Below, piece after piece: positions 1 to 10,534 of a stretch of 33,673 bases of DNA. Position 1 is the stretch's first letter, and each line of letters opens with the position of its first letter. The stretch comes from Blattamonas nauphoetae. Lineage: Eukaryota; Preaxostyla; Oxymonadida. A program made the position numbers and the translations under genes. The stretch is taken from assembly GCA_033064195.1 (NCBI GenBank), contig JARBJD010000559.1:1-33673 (forward strand), read 5' to 3'. The notes beneath the pieces are model-generated. The model was not told the DNA's origin and did not search any database. It was given only the letters and a program-made list of their open reading frames with translations.

Positions 1-420
1 CACAACCTAACATCATCATGATCTAGAAAAATGTTCAGATCGAAATCAAAACCAAGTCCTACAGCACAGTAGGTCATTGGTCTGTTAAGTGGATTCGACA
101 CTGTCCAGTGTTGGACTGGACACTTGACCTCGATTGGACACTCATTTTTCATCTTGTTCATTTCACCCTCAACTCACTTGTTTCGTCGTTTTCACCAAGA
201 ATTGACAATATTATGCCGAAAATCGGCGAAATAAGCTGAATCAGAGTCCATTCTGCGAGGAGGTACGATCGGCTTGATCCACCCATGATTGGACACCATT
301 GGACACCATTGGACAATTCGATGGCAGGTATTTTCTGAGGTCTCCTCAATTAGTGCATCCCGTTTATTGAGGTTTTGAAGAGTCGGCCAAATTGGACAGT
401 CCAATCGACACCTATTAATA
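1..420. other. Intergenic flank with scattered TTGGACA repeats
   Basis: No gene is supported here. The word TTGGACA or its close variants recurs about ten times between about 95 and 405, in both orientations, including two adjacent copies of TTGGACACCA near 300. The cluster ends at the TA where the foldback element inserted. It may be the remnant of another short repeat, but I see no clear ends. Confidence 0.4.
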
Positions 421-994
421 GTACTGTCACCAAAGCGCCGAAATTCAATAAACCGCCTAAAATCGAGATTTTTCTGAGAAATGTTGTTTTGGTGAGCAAA
501 TCATTCTGAAAAAATGGAGCTAAAGATCCATTATTCGCCGAGAAAACCAATATTCGTAATTTAGGCTACTTCCAAAAGTGTATTTTTGCAATATCTCAAC
601 AACCAGTGGATCAATTTTCTTGATTTTTCTTCCAGATTCTTTTGATGATTTGAACATTTTGAAAAAATCAAAAAATTATGGGTATCTGGAAAGATTCAAA
701 AGCCCATATTTTCTGGAGAAAAATTCTTAGAAAAAATGGTTTCTTTTGAGCATCTTTGTCGAGATCGATACGAACAATATGCAATTTGTTTGGTGAAAAC
801 GGATGGCTGGTTGTGGAGATATGTCGTCAAAAGTTGAAAAAAGGTGTGTATCCTACTGTATGAGGCTACAGAGCCGAATAATGGGTCTTTAGCTCCAAAT
901 TTTTTCAGGATTATTTTCTCACCAAAACTACATTTCCCAGAAAAAATCTCGATTTTAGGCGGTTTATTGAAAACCTGCGGTTTGGTGACAGCAC
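421..994. mobile_element. Foldback MITE with long inverted arms and TA target duplication
   Basis: The two ends are long inverted copies of each other. Positions 421-565 match the reverse complement of about 850-994 at roughly 85-90 percent by eye, and weaker pairing continues inward to about 630 and 790. The outermost bases are GTACTGTCACCAAA on the left and the complement of GTGCTGTCACCAAA on the right. A TA lies immediately outside each end (419-420 and 995-996). TA duplications are typical of Tc1/mariner-type elements (family knowledge). There is no coding capacity, so this is a non-autonomous hairpin MITE. The superfamily call is an inference; the arms and the TA are seen directly. Confidence 0.75.
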
Positions 995-996
995 TA

Positions 997-1374
997 TAAA
1001 GGGATTGAGTTACATCCTCATCTCAATTACGGTTTGATGTTCACATGTCTCTCTCACTTTTTCAATGAATTGAATGTCTCATCTCTAATTGAGTGCACGG
1101 TGATGTCTCTATCTACAAGCTGAACAGAATGAAGAGATCAACAGAAATGAACCTATAAATCAGCACCTCATTCGGAGAACACGATATTCGAGAACTAACG
1201 ACCCGACAAGCCCATCATTACTCAACTCAACCACCGCCCAACATCTCAAATTCAGCCAAAGTCCATCTCATGGTGGTGTTAGAAGTAGTATAGTAGACGA
1301 TTTGGGAACCAGATTGAAATAGTCGTTGAAATCAGAAACGAAAAGTCAATTCCGATTGACCATTTCTAAATCCT
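997..1374. other. Intergenic stretch, no gene seen
   Basis: AT-rich unique-looking DNA between the foldback MITE and the left Polinton terminus. I see no open frame with a family signature and no repeat. Confidence 0.4.
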
Positions 1375-2565
1375 GTATTAAAAGGAATTTAGGCCATTTC
1401 AATGATGCCAATATTTGACCTAAATTCCAGAAATATGTCCAATATTTCGACCTCATTTTAAACGTCAATTTTGAAGCAAATTTTTGTCATATTCCAAAAT
1501 GTTGTCACTTTTTCGATGTTTTTCACTTTTGAACTCGAACAAAGTGAATCTAACGAGAACCACTTCGAAAAAATCGAAAAAAGTCTAAAATGTCGGAGAC
1601 GATGTGAGTCGTCGATCAAAACAATCCTGATGAAAATCGGTTGAGAATTCGTGGAGCTACGTACCGAACTGTGGTCAAAAAGTGACAAAAGTCGATTTTC
1701 AGATTTCGCTACTAACCACTACTTTATGTCTCAAATTCACCTCAAACATCTTCTAAAATTACAAAATCGATTTCAGAAGGTGAGATTCGCGATAAAAACA
1801 CTTTTGGAAAAAAGTTTGATCCGACCCATTGAGGATTTTACGAGTCGAAATTTTCGAGATAAGGTATGGACCCTGTCTTCCATCATCTTTCGCTCAGGAA
1901 TCGTCCTCTTATGACGCCTTTTAGCATTAGATCGGTTAAGAACGCCTTTTGGCGACTTTAGGTATGAACCTTTTCACGTCACGATCCTTCGGACACTTTT
2001 TGTCAATTTTCATTTTAACGATTTTCACGTCAACCACTTCACAATTACATTCAAGCGACGCTTTTTGAGATTTCGAGTTTACTGGTGACATTAGTTCTCT
2101 CTGGAGGGTCGGTTTTCACATCACACACTTGACACAACATTTCCGCCAACATTTTCACTATATGAATTTTTGTCCCTTTTTCTCCCACAAATCCTTCATT
2201 CTCACTGTCCGACAAAGCTGTGCTCAAATTTCGAGACACTTTTGTCGGATAGTTGTTCAAAATGTCACATTTTCGTGTTTCAACATCTCACGTTTTCACC
2301 GTGTTTGTCACTTCAAAACACCTTCAACCCTTTCTTCTCTCATCTTTCTTTCACCATTTCACATTCAATCTCTTCGTCATTCCTCTTCATTTTCGTCATC
2401 TCACGAGCATTCTTTCGACCGTCTACACCTCACGAGCACATCACAACAACTCATTTTTATCAACTTTTTGCTTAATTGGAACAAAGAATGTGAATGAAGC
2501 AACAATGAAGTGGGCAAGTATGATAGCAAAGGCTGAGACGGAAGATGTGAAAATTGTGGGTAAGT
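1375..2565. repeat. Left terminal inverted repeat of the Polinton
   Basis: Its reverse complement aligns with the right end in blocks. About 1590-1700 matches 21617-21740 (shared core GAATTCTCAACCGATTTTCA). About 1740-1890 matches 21440-21600 (shared GATCCGACCCATTGAGG). About 2190-2300 matches 21041-21124. About 2400-2565 matches 20755-20890. About 1385-1490 matches the outermost right segment near 22450-22555. The overlapping short plus-strand open frames at 2129-2570 look like repeat-borne noise. The repeat is rich in AAGTGAA/TTCACTT words. Confidence 0.85.
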
Positions 2566-2639
2566 ATTGAGTTTGATGAACATCTTCATCTAAATTTCAC
2601 AAAACTAGAGTACTAAAATGTAAATGAAGTGAGAATGAA

Positions 2640-4490
2640 ACGATAAGGTGAAGTGACGTACCAGATCTGCACGATCTTGATCCTTTGTGTTTTGTTGGTA
2701 CACAACTTCACCTTATGAACGGGTTCGTCAAAATTTCACAAACAAAGAAAAAAAGTGAGTGAAGTGAAAAGTAAACGATAAAACAAAATCTCGTACCAGA
2801 TCTGAACGATCATTGTTGTTCGCGTTTCATTGGTACACCACTTCACTTTATGAACGGGTTTGGCAAAATGTTTCTAATTAGAGTAAAAGTGTGAAGTGAA
2901 ACAATGTTAGCAACGATAAAGTGAAGTGACGTACCAGATCTCTCCAATCATTGTTTTCTCACTTCGTTGGTACACCACTTCACCTTATGAACGCGTTCAT
3001 CAAAATTTCAGAAAACAAGAGTAAAAACAATGATTGAAGTGAGAACTAAAAGATAAAACACATTCATGTACCAGATCTCACCGATCATTTGTGTAGTTCT
3101 CAATGAAATAATCCTCGCGTCACAAAATCGTACTGACGCAGTAATTCTCCTAAAAATTATCTTTCTTCGTTTATCATCCCTAAATACATCATTTCTGAAC
3201 TTTTTCAATTTCATAAAACATAGAAGTTGTCACGATCAACTCTGAAATCTCACGTTTTTTCAATTTTCTCTTTAATGGATGTATTTTGTCCATTGTTTCA
3301 CATAGAGACCTCTTTTGTTGTTTTCCATCCTTTCCCTGTCTTTGAACTTGTTTTGCAATAAAAGTGTGCAAAATGTGCTGATCTTAGAAAGGCCATTTCA
3401 TGCGCGATCAGGCTTGAAATCTATAAATTCACCTTTCTTATGTGTACTCAACAACTAAATCTGAATTCAGTAAAAGTTGATTTTTCCACGCTCATATATT
3501 ATTTGCATCATTTCATTGAGATTTACACATTTCAGATTGAGTCTCGTTGGTACACCAGTGTGTTTTATGAAAGATTAGAGCAAAATGTCAATAAAGAGAT
3601 CAAAATTGTGAAGTGAAACAATGTTTGAAGTGATAAAACACATTCATGTACCAGATCTTACAGTTCGTTTTATCTTGACGATCAAACATTTTAGTTCTGT
3701 ATTCCACTTCGTATTGATAAAAAGAGAATTGAAATCAAATAGTTGTGAAATGAAACGATAAGGTGAAGTGGTGTACCTGATCTGGATGATCACTTCAGAT
3801 CGCGTTTTGTTGGTACACCGTTGTGTTTTAGAAAAATGAAGAGCATAAATCGAAGAGTAGTGAAGTGTAAAAGGTGAAATGAAAGTTGAATGAAAGTAAA
3901 ACAAAGTGGTGTACCAACGCATACAATTTTATCGATGAATCACGAAGTTTCTCGAGCAAAGATGAGGATCAAAATTTTGTTCACGTCATTTTAAATTTTA
4001 ATTTTGTAAAAAGTGAGAGACAATGAAAAAACTGACAATGAAGTGAAAATGAGAGGATAAAGTGAAGTGTTGTACCAGAAAGAGAATGTCAAAAGTGAAG
4101 TGAAAATTCTGGTACGTCATTGTGTCTTATAAAGAGATAATACAAAAAGAGAGCAAACCTGTTTCAAATATTCAGTGAACAGCACTTTCTGGTCATAAGA
4201 CGCAATAGTGTACCTGAGTTTGATGATCACACAGATCGAGTACATGAAGATGTTTTATGAAAAGATGAATAAAAGAAGAGAATACCTGTTTGGTAAATCA
4301 CGAGAGACATACTTTTAAGCGATAAAACGCATCTGTGTACCTGATCTTCAGGTCCACTTTCGGTTTGATCGGCGTTGGTACAGAAGTAAGTTTTAGGAAA
4401 GAATGAATTCAAAATGGAGCAAACCTGTTCAAAACAAGTCGGGAATGAAACCACCGTTCATAAAACAATGTGATGTACCTAAATGAGAGG
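2640..4490. repeat. Array of about nine imperfect hairpin units inside the left end
   Basis: A unit begins with GATAAGGTGAAGTG followed by GTACCAGATCT, and closes with TTGGTACACCACTTCACCTTAT, which is the inverse of the opening. About 75-85 bases separate the outer edges, and GATC words lie in the loop. Clear units start near 2641, 2776 and 2916. Another opens near 3050 and seems to close near 3543, with about 400 bases of other sequence between. Further full or partial units lie near 3632, 3755, 4050, 4185, 4317 and 4456. A second arm subtype (GATAAAACACA with GTGTGTTTTAT) pairs with itself. Spacers carry GTGAAGTGAAA words. Nothing equivalent occurs at the right end. No gene is supported in this stretch, and its role is unknown. 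Confidence 0.8.
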
Positions 4491-4629
4491 AGAAGAAAAA
4501 GTCGATGATCGAGAACAAGAATGAGATGTCAAAAGAAAAGAGAACAAATGTGAAAGTAGAAAGTGAAACACACCTAAACGAAACAGTAAAGAACCATCAG
4601 GAACGAGAAGGGATGATCATGTCCCATTG

Positions 4630-4890
4630 AAGTACTTTTCTGATCAAACAAGACTGATCGAACCCATCGATGAGGATCGAAGTCTCGGAAGATCCCTAAT
4701 GATTAAACAACGATTGAAAATTTATTTTGAATTTTTAATTTGTATTAAATGAATCCAACTGAGATGTACAACGAAAGACGTCGAGTATGTTCAGAACAAG
4801 CATTAATTGAATCAATGAAAGAAGAGAACTGTTCGCTAGTCTCTGGGTATGTCAGAAATAATGTGCCGGTGACGTATGTTCATAAGGGAA
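4630..4890. repeat. Inverted copy of 20024-20260
   Basis: This segment is the reverse complement of the start and upstream region of the right-hand repeat-domain gene. It is above 90 percent identical by eye over the coding part and weaker upstream (shared GATCGAACCCAT block). It extends the inverted symmetry of the element beyond the TIRs. The hairpin array sits on the left where the right side has only about 0.5 kb of spacer. Confidence 0.8.
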
Positions 4891-4955
4891 TCAAGAATTT
4901 TAATTTAAATGAAAGAGCAAACGAAATGAATCGACAAAATACAATTCACAAATGA
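4749..4955 (+). pseudogene. Partial copy of the element's repeat-domain gene
   Basis: The first 50 or so residues match the protein encoded at 19768-20157 almost residue for residue (shared RRRVCSEQALIES, VRNNVPVTYVH). The similarity then stops and unrelated residues follow. The A/T start motif (about 4727-4748) is also duplicated. It is part of the fossil Polinton and only covers the first of the two repeats seen in its sister gene. It probably arose by inverted duplication of the element's end. Confidence 0.75.
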
Positions 4956-5824
4956 TTGAGAAACGATTGATCATAATCTCTCGACGACCAACGAGAATGC
5001 AGCAGTCATTCACTCACTACAGACGGAATTAGAAACGAATCAGGAAGCAGTCGACACACTTAAGAAGACAACTGAAGCACAACAGACAGCAATATCCTCA
5101 ATCCAAAAGTGGTAAGCACAAACGGATCAATCAGTTGTTCAGCTGGAATAGCAACACCAGAAATTGGAGGATTGATCAACGTGAATGGAGCGAAGTGGAA
5201 TATCTCAGAAGGATCACTTCCGAAGTATCCTGGAACATATCCGGCTTCAACATTTAAGTCTGGCATTTCAATCTCACAATCGATTGCAGAAACTTCTGAA
5301 TTCAGTTCAATGGTGATGTCATTATTATGTGGTCTCCATGTGACACACCAGCATTGTATTACTACGATGAGGACACTGGTTCAGGAGTATTTTCAATATC
5401 ACCAACAGGAAGTTTTTCTCAGCTATCGACAGAAGAGTCAAAAGGAATATTGTTCCATATCCCGATGTTCTTGAACAACTGAATAAAGTGGAAATCGTGC
5501 AGTACCAATTCAACACATTCGACTCGAAGATCAACAAAGTGACAAAGCAAATGGACAATGAGACTGATGAAGAACACTTGAAGAACTGCAAAGAGAAATG
5601 TGAATGCTTGAAGAAGGAAAGTGAGAAGAAACACATTGGTGTGATTGCACAACAGATCCAAGAAATATTCCCTGGAAGTCGTGAATGATTCCAATCCAGA
5701 TTGTCTTCAAGTTGATTATGCAGAACTCTCCTGTTTTTGTATCAAAGCCATTCAGGAATTATGTTCAATTGTCGGACAACAACAGACGGTCATCAATGAA
5801 CTAATCCAAAATATAATTCCCTGA
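4956..5824 (+). pseudogene. Fibre-like gene with C-terminal S74-type chaperone domain, broken
   Basis: The plus-strand translations show three zones: a short coiled-coil-like stretch rich in Q, E and T (about 4985-5110), a beta-rich middle with GGLINVNGAKW (about 5160-5300), and a C-terminal zone with KKHIGVIAQQIQEIFPG (about 5625-5678) followed by LQVDYAELSCF and KAIQEL (about 5707-5760). The IG-IAQ-IQE-FP ... VDY ... IKAI pattern is characteristic of Peptidase_S74 intramolecular chaperone domains. In phage tail spikes and fibres these fold the trimer and then cut themselves off (family knowledge). An attachment-fibre role here is an inference. The gene is broken, with about three breaks. 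It ends head to head with the next gene: the palindrome TGATCA at 5822-5827 supplies both stop codons. Confidence 0.7.
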
Positions 5825-6231
5825 TCAATACTCCAACATGAGATCAACAAGGAATTCATAGTACTCTTTGATTATTTTTCCATTGATTGTTTCTGATGTT
5901 TCCATCTCAATTGACTCACCAGAACTGTCTTTGAACCAGATCTTCGCAATTGATTGTCGAGTAGTTAATTCCCACTTCTTTCGCTTCGCAATCTGTTCGT
6001 TACAGAAAGCAACAAACGAGTCATTGAATGCATCAGTCTGAATCAATCACCATGGATTGTAATGTGCTGTGGAATATCTTTGAAATGACTGTCGATGCAT
6101 CACTAATCTCTTCCTTCACATGAATGAGTTTGCAGTCGAGGAAGTAGATGTATTTTTGTTTCTTGAATTGGTAAAATCAGGAGGAGTTGAGCAGTGTGAG
6201 AATTCTGAATTGAGAAATAACGTTTGACCAT
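5825..6231 (-). pseudogene. Small unrecognised Polinton gene, broken
   Basis: A minus-strand gene of about 130 residues. The start is placed at the ATG near 6231 because the element's start motif lies just upstream (about 6243-6259). The C-terminal part carries AFCNEQIAKRKKWELTTRQ and an acidic tail-like IEMETSETINGK segment. No family is recognised, and no membrane segment or signal peptide is evident. It lies downstream of the two capsid-type genes and converges on the fibre gene, so a structural or accessory role is possible but unproven. It is broken, with about one break. Confidence 0.5.
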
Positions 6232-6272
6232 CTTTTGTGATTTTCTACAAAATAAAATATCTCATTTGATTC

Positions 6273-7941
6273 TTAATATCCTCTCTTCACTTCTTCATAG
6301 GCTTCTTGGAGTCGACGATCAATGACATATCGCACTCGTGGTTGTCCATTCTCAATCCAGAACAGCCAGTATGTAGCTTGATGTAATGCCAGAATAGGTG
6401 GAGGAGGACCTTCTGGAGTTGATGTGAAATATGGATCAGGTTCACCTTGTTTGATTGGTGTTCCTCTGAAGACAATATTCACTGATTCTGCTGTCGAGAT
6501 ACCTTCTTCACCACCAGCGATTTCACTTCGATCTGTTGGAACCATGAATGTGAACGAAGTTGCATCCGTTGATGGTCTCAGTTTTCTGCTCCTTTCCACC
6601 ATAGACGTAGTTGCGAGGTTCACAAATGGAATTCTCAAACTCTTCCTGTTGCAGAACAACCAATGAAATCACCATTCACCATCATCATTTGATAGAACTC
6701 TGGTGAGTTTGTTGACATTGGGAAATTGGGATAACTTTTCCAAGCATTTCGAAGTGACCAACATATTGAGGATTTCTGAAGACTGTACATTCATTTGGTC
6801 TTTCGGGGAATAAGCACATAAGATTCATGAGATTGTTGAGTTTGATACTGATGTTTGATCTCACTCCCATTGCATTTGCAGATGATTGAAATGATTGTGT
6901 GTCAATTCTTTCTGCTTTCAAGACGTACAATGTCTTTGAATACGTGTTGAAGAGAGATTGTTTTGTTGCATCAGTGATTTGATATCCGTAGCAAATCGAA
7001 GTGACTTTGTCTACAGATGAATTCAGAACAGTGGAAGTGGTTGATTTAACTGTAGTATGCACAATTCCAGTACTTGGATCTGGATCTGAATATGTATAAT
7101 ATTGATAAACTGGATTTCCAATTTGTGTGAATTCCTGAGTCACATTTGAGAATTCTCCATCTTGTAATAGTGATGAGATTTGTGAGTAGTATATTTTCCT
7201 GTTGGATCTTTCTCCACGTATCGTTCAAGTCCTTTTCGAATGACGGTGGGTACTCGAATGGGACAATACACAAGTGAATCAGTTGTCAAATGAAATCTCA
7301 AACGTAAATTGCCAAAGATTGAATTCGGATACTGATCAAAAGTACTCAGTGGAAAATTCACAAACGGAATAACCAGAGGAATTGTAATTGGGAACACTGT
7401 TTCAGTATTTGAGTTGGAGAAAAGTAGCATCCACACACACTTGGATCCATTCTCTGAACATTTTCAAAAGACTGTAGCAATGCTTCATGTTGTTTTCTCT
7501 TCAAACGACTTGAAAGTGTGATACAGAAATGATTCGTGAACATGATTATTCTGAAGTGTATTGTCAATAATGTTTCCTTTACTGTCAACCAGTCTCATAT
7601 CTCGAATTGCATCTGAGGATGACTTATATCCGTAGAACATTCCATACATGTTAGGGTAGTAGTTTCTGTCTGTCGTCGGTTGCTCATACGGAACAGTAAT
7701 CGTGAGATCGATTCGCAAAATGACTCTTCGCAAACTCAGTCACATCATGACCATCATAGCACAATGGAACTTCAATCTCATCTCCAATTCTGCATGGCAT
7801 GGGAGGATTTGTTGGATGCACTTCTTGGATGGAGTAGATGTGTGGCTCTGAATCCCATTGTTTTGGCAGATATGATTGCACTTCAATTTGCTCAATTAAT
7901 GTCGATGTTGGTTTGGATTGATTTGATCTGATACTTCTCAT
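6273..7941 (-). pseudogene. Capsid-type protein A (putative double jelly-roll major capsid), broken
   Basis: About 550 codons, the right size for a Polinton hexon-like major capsid protein. The start at 7941 follows the element's start motif (7942-7961). Beta-rich segments include IGDEIEVPLCYDGHDVTEF near the N-terminus, PLSTFDQYPNSIFGNLRLRF in the middle (about 7280-7350), SNISIKLNNLMNLMCLFPER (about 6800-6870) and a C-terminus PPPPILALHQATYWLFW. The middle and C-terminal blocks have counterparts in the next gene, so the two are paralogues. The capsid assignment rests on size, beta-rich character, position and duplication, not on an unmistakable motif. It is broken, with about four breaks. 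Confidence 0.6.
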
Positions 7942-7993
7942 TTATAGAAAAATAAAAATACAATATCAATAATTTTCTTTTACTGTTTTGTCT

Positions 7994-9848
7994 CTACATG
8001 ATTCCTAAATCTTTGTGCAACGCTTTCAATGTGTGATTAGGATAGTACTCAACTTTTGGTTCGCCATTGCTGTATCGTAAGACCCACCATGTGGTTGCAG
8101 TTGTCGCTAGAATCGGTGCTGGAGGATGAGTAAATGTTGTCATATCACCTCCACTTTGACTTGGATTGTAAATATTATAGTATGTGTCAAGATTGCCTTG
8201 ACAAATTGGATGTGATCTCAATGTGACTGCAGCATTCACACCTCTGGAACTGATCGAATCATTGCAGTTCGTTGGACATCCACTTCTCTGAGTTGGAAAG
8301 CAGAGAAGGAAGTCAGTGTTGTCATGAACTGGACGAACTCTTGTCATTGTTTCATTGGGATATGTTCCGTCACCAGTGAGTTTCTCTTCAACGAGAGAAT
8401 CCGTCAGTGATCGCTCCAAATCATCAGGAACAGCGAGGTACGAATCGAGATTGAGAGTCGATAATGCAAATTGATAGAAGCGAGCTCCAATTGTTGTAGT
8501 CGGTTGTTCTGGATAATACCTGTTTTGCATAGTCACTTGGATGTTCTTCTGCATTGGATTGTGGAAGCAAGTGACTTCATTGTCGTAGTGACGGAAGAGG
8601 CATGATGTCCTTGGCATTCACAACCACCATTTGCTGAGTACAATCAATTCCTGTTGCCGTTGGTGTCTTCTGAAATGGATAGAATGAGATCTTTTCTGCT
8701 GGAATTGTTCCAGGACGATTTGTGTACATCTGCTTCAGATTCTCATCGCACCATCTTTCATTTTGTATCCAGCACTCATGCAATACACATCATCAATCCG
8801 ATAGTTTGTGACGTTTAATGAGATGTACTGATCCACATATTCTGGTTCTGTTGTCACGGCGGCTGTTGAACAAACAATGTCTTTAGTAACTGTTGGTTGA
8901 AGAAATGATTGACCAATTTGAACGAAGTTCTTTGTGCATGAGGTTACGAGATTGTTAAGAAATAGGGACGATGTTGAATACAATTGAGAATTGCTGCTTT
9001 AATCTTGGTGCTGCTGCTGTTCCAGTTACGAGTGATGATAGTGTATCTTCAAAGTGAGTTCAGGATTAACAGAACAACAAACAAACGCATCCTCATTCAT
9101 GCGCACACTCAATTTCAAATCACCAAAGAGACATTTTGGATAGTCAGTCATTCCAGAGAAAATGAGAAGATCTTCAAGATTAATCGACACACGAATTGGG
9201 ACATCTATAGTGTCTTGAAACACTCCTGTTCCAGACGTCGTTGTGAAATCAGAAAGTGGAATATAAACACCAGCGACTGATTCATCATGATTCCATGCAT
9301 TCTGCCAAGGTGTGTGACAATGTTTTCGATTCTCCAATTGACTCTTTGGTTTGATCATGTTGTAGATGTGAGACTCCATTGATACATCATTGTTTGTTGT
9401 GCTGATGATTCTCTGATTGTTGTGAAGAACAGTGAGGTCACGAAAGATTGATGCCGAATGTTTGAGTCCAACGAAGATGAAGATTCTCTCATTCATGTAC
9501 GATCCAATTTTACCAGCTGTGGTTTGCCAATTATTGACTTTCAATGTTGCTGTCATTGTGAATGTAATGAAGGAATCATCGATTTGACAAATGTCCTTGA
9601 TTGCCAGTCAGTGGAATGATTATCTCTTGTCCTGTGTAGAACGTGCATTCTCTGATGGTTTCAATTCTTGAATGAAGTACTGTGAGCTCCATCATTCATG
9701 AAGGGTAATTAATGTGATGTTCGGACATCGAGTTGTTGTTGTATTTGACCCATGTCATCTCTTGTGTATTCTATCCTTCCAGTGTATTTCCAGTCAATGA
9801 TGATGCTCCAGTTCTTTTGTTTGTCAGATGTGTTATATGCGAGTTCAT
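7994..9848 (-). pseudogene. Capsid-type protein B (paralogue of A), broken
   Basis: About 600 codons, directly upstream of protein A with a gap of about 50 bases. The start at 9848 is chosen because the A/T start motif precedes it at 9849-9866. Shared blocks with A are TDYPKCLFGDLKLSVRMNED (A has DQYPNSIFGNLRLRFHLTTD), a start-proximal glycine-plus-PL strand, and a C-terminus APILATTATTWWVLRYSNGE matching A's PPILALHQATYWLFWIENGQ. Polintons normally carry one large and one smaller capsid protein, so two similar large ones in tandem are notable. B has a cysteine-rich stretch near 8250-8290 absent from A. It is broken, with about four breaks. Confidence 0.6.
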
Positions 9849-10171
9849 TTTATCAAAAATAAAACTTGCTTTATTTCTTTTACTTTCTTCTTCTTTGGTT
9901 TCGGCTTCAGCTTTTCTTCCAGTTTCAGTATTTCTCCTCTGAGCTTGTTCGCTACTGCAGTGTTTCCTTCATTGATCGCTTGCTCATATTGTGCCATCTT
10001 TTCTGCATGGATTTGGTGATCCGATTTCACATCTGGTATCATCTCAATACCTGTCTGTGCGACCTTAGAAATCAGTTGTCCAACGAAGGGAATAAGATTC
10101 AGAAATGGAGCTCCAACTCTGAGTATGTTTTTTCCGACTGCTGCCAATTTTGATAACCAACCTGGTGCCAT
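9845..10171 (-). CDS. Small MAPG protein 1, basic tail, looks whole
   Basis: 108 residues beginning MAPGWLSKLAAVGKNILRVG. The N-terminal half is hydrophobic and amphipathic (LNLIPFVGQLISKV). The middle is a charged helix and the tail is strongly basic (KPKPKKKKVKEIK). The start follows the motif at 10172-10189. The stop overlaps the ATG of capsid-type gene B by four bases (ATGA), and the last six codons also form B's start motif. Small basic proteins with an amphipathic N-terminus recall adenovirus minor core and membrane-lytic proteins (VI, X). That comparison is an inference, since no sequence family is recognised. Part of the fossil Polinton. Confidence 0.7.
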   Translation of the reverse strand: MAPGWLSKLAAVGKNILRVGAPFLNLIPFVGQLISKVAQTGIEMIPDVKSDHQIHAEKMAQYEQAINEGNTAVANKLRGEILKLEEKLKPKPKKKKVKEIKQVLFLIK

Positions 10172-10208
10172 TTATGTAAAATAAAAATATTCGAATACTA
10201 GTGAATGT

Positions 10209-10517
10209 TTATCCTTTGAATTGAATTTTGGAATTTGACGAGAGTGGCATATCATCATTGGAGTATCGTCCATTTCGTGGAGGTTCGTACTCGATCATCT
10301 GCGGTTTTTGTTGACGATTAATCGCCTTATTTTGTTGATAAACGTCCATCATTCCACCTAATCCATTCAGTATTCCACCCGCGGTTTGTCCGAATTTACT
10401 GTTCGTTTGAGAGAGCAATCCACCACCGACTTGAAGTAATGTTGGAGCTAGAGGTTTGATGAATTGAAAGAATTGCTTGCCGAGATTTTTGAGTTTGTTG
10501 AAACTTCCTGGTGCCAT
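10209..10517 (-). CDS. Small MAPG protein 2, glycine-rich, looks whole
   Basis: 102 residues beginning MAPGSFNKLKNLGKQFFQF, so the opening matches MAPG protein 1 (MAPG, then a basic amphipathic helix). It continues with LAPTLLQVGGGLL, a glycine-rich stretch GGILNGLGGMMDV, and a polar Q/N/P-rich tail. Only 37 bases separate it from MAPG protein 1, and they hold the start motif; its own motif lies at 10518-10531. The shared opening suggests duplicated structural proteins, perhaps minor capsid components that touch membrane or DNA. This is inferred from composition and neighbours only. Confidence 0.7.
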   Translation of the reverse strand: MAPGSFNKLKNLGKQFFQFIKPLAPTLLQVGGGLLSQTNSKFGQTAGGILNGLGGMMDVYQQNKAINRQQKPQMIEYEPPRNGRYSNDDMPLSSNSKIQFKG

Positions 10518-10534
10518 TTATGCAAAAATAATCT

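Noticed and set aside
2129-2570. Overlapping plus-strand open frames of 100-122 codons in the left TIR
   Set aside because: They overlap one another in all three frames, are low-complexity (S, F, H) and fall in the terminal repeat; none has a family pattern or the element's start motif.
3008-3371. Short minus-strand frames within the hairpin array
   Set aside because: They lie between hairpin arms, have no start motif and no family pattern.
2640-4490. Hairpin array as a CRISPR array
   Set aside because: Repeats are palindromic, variable in sequence and spacing, and the setting is eukaryotic with no cas genes.
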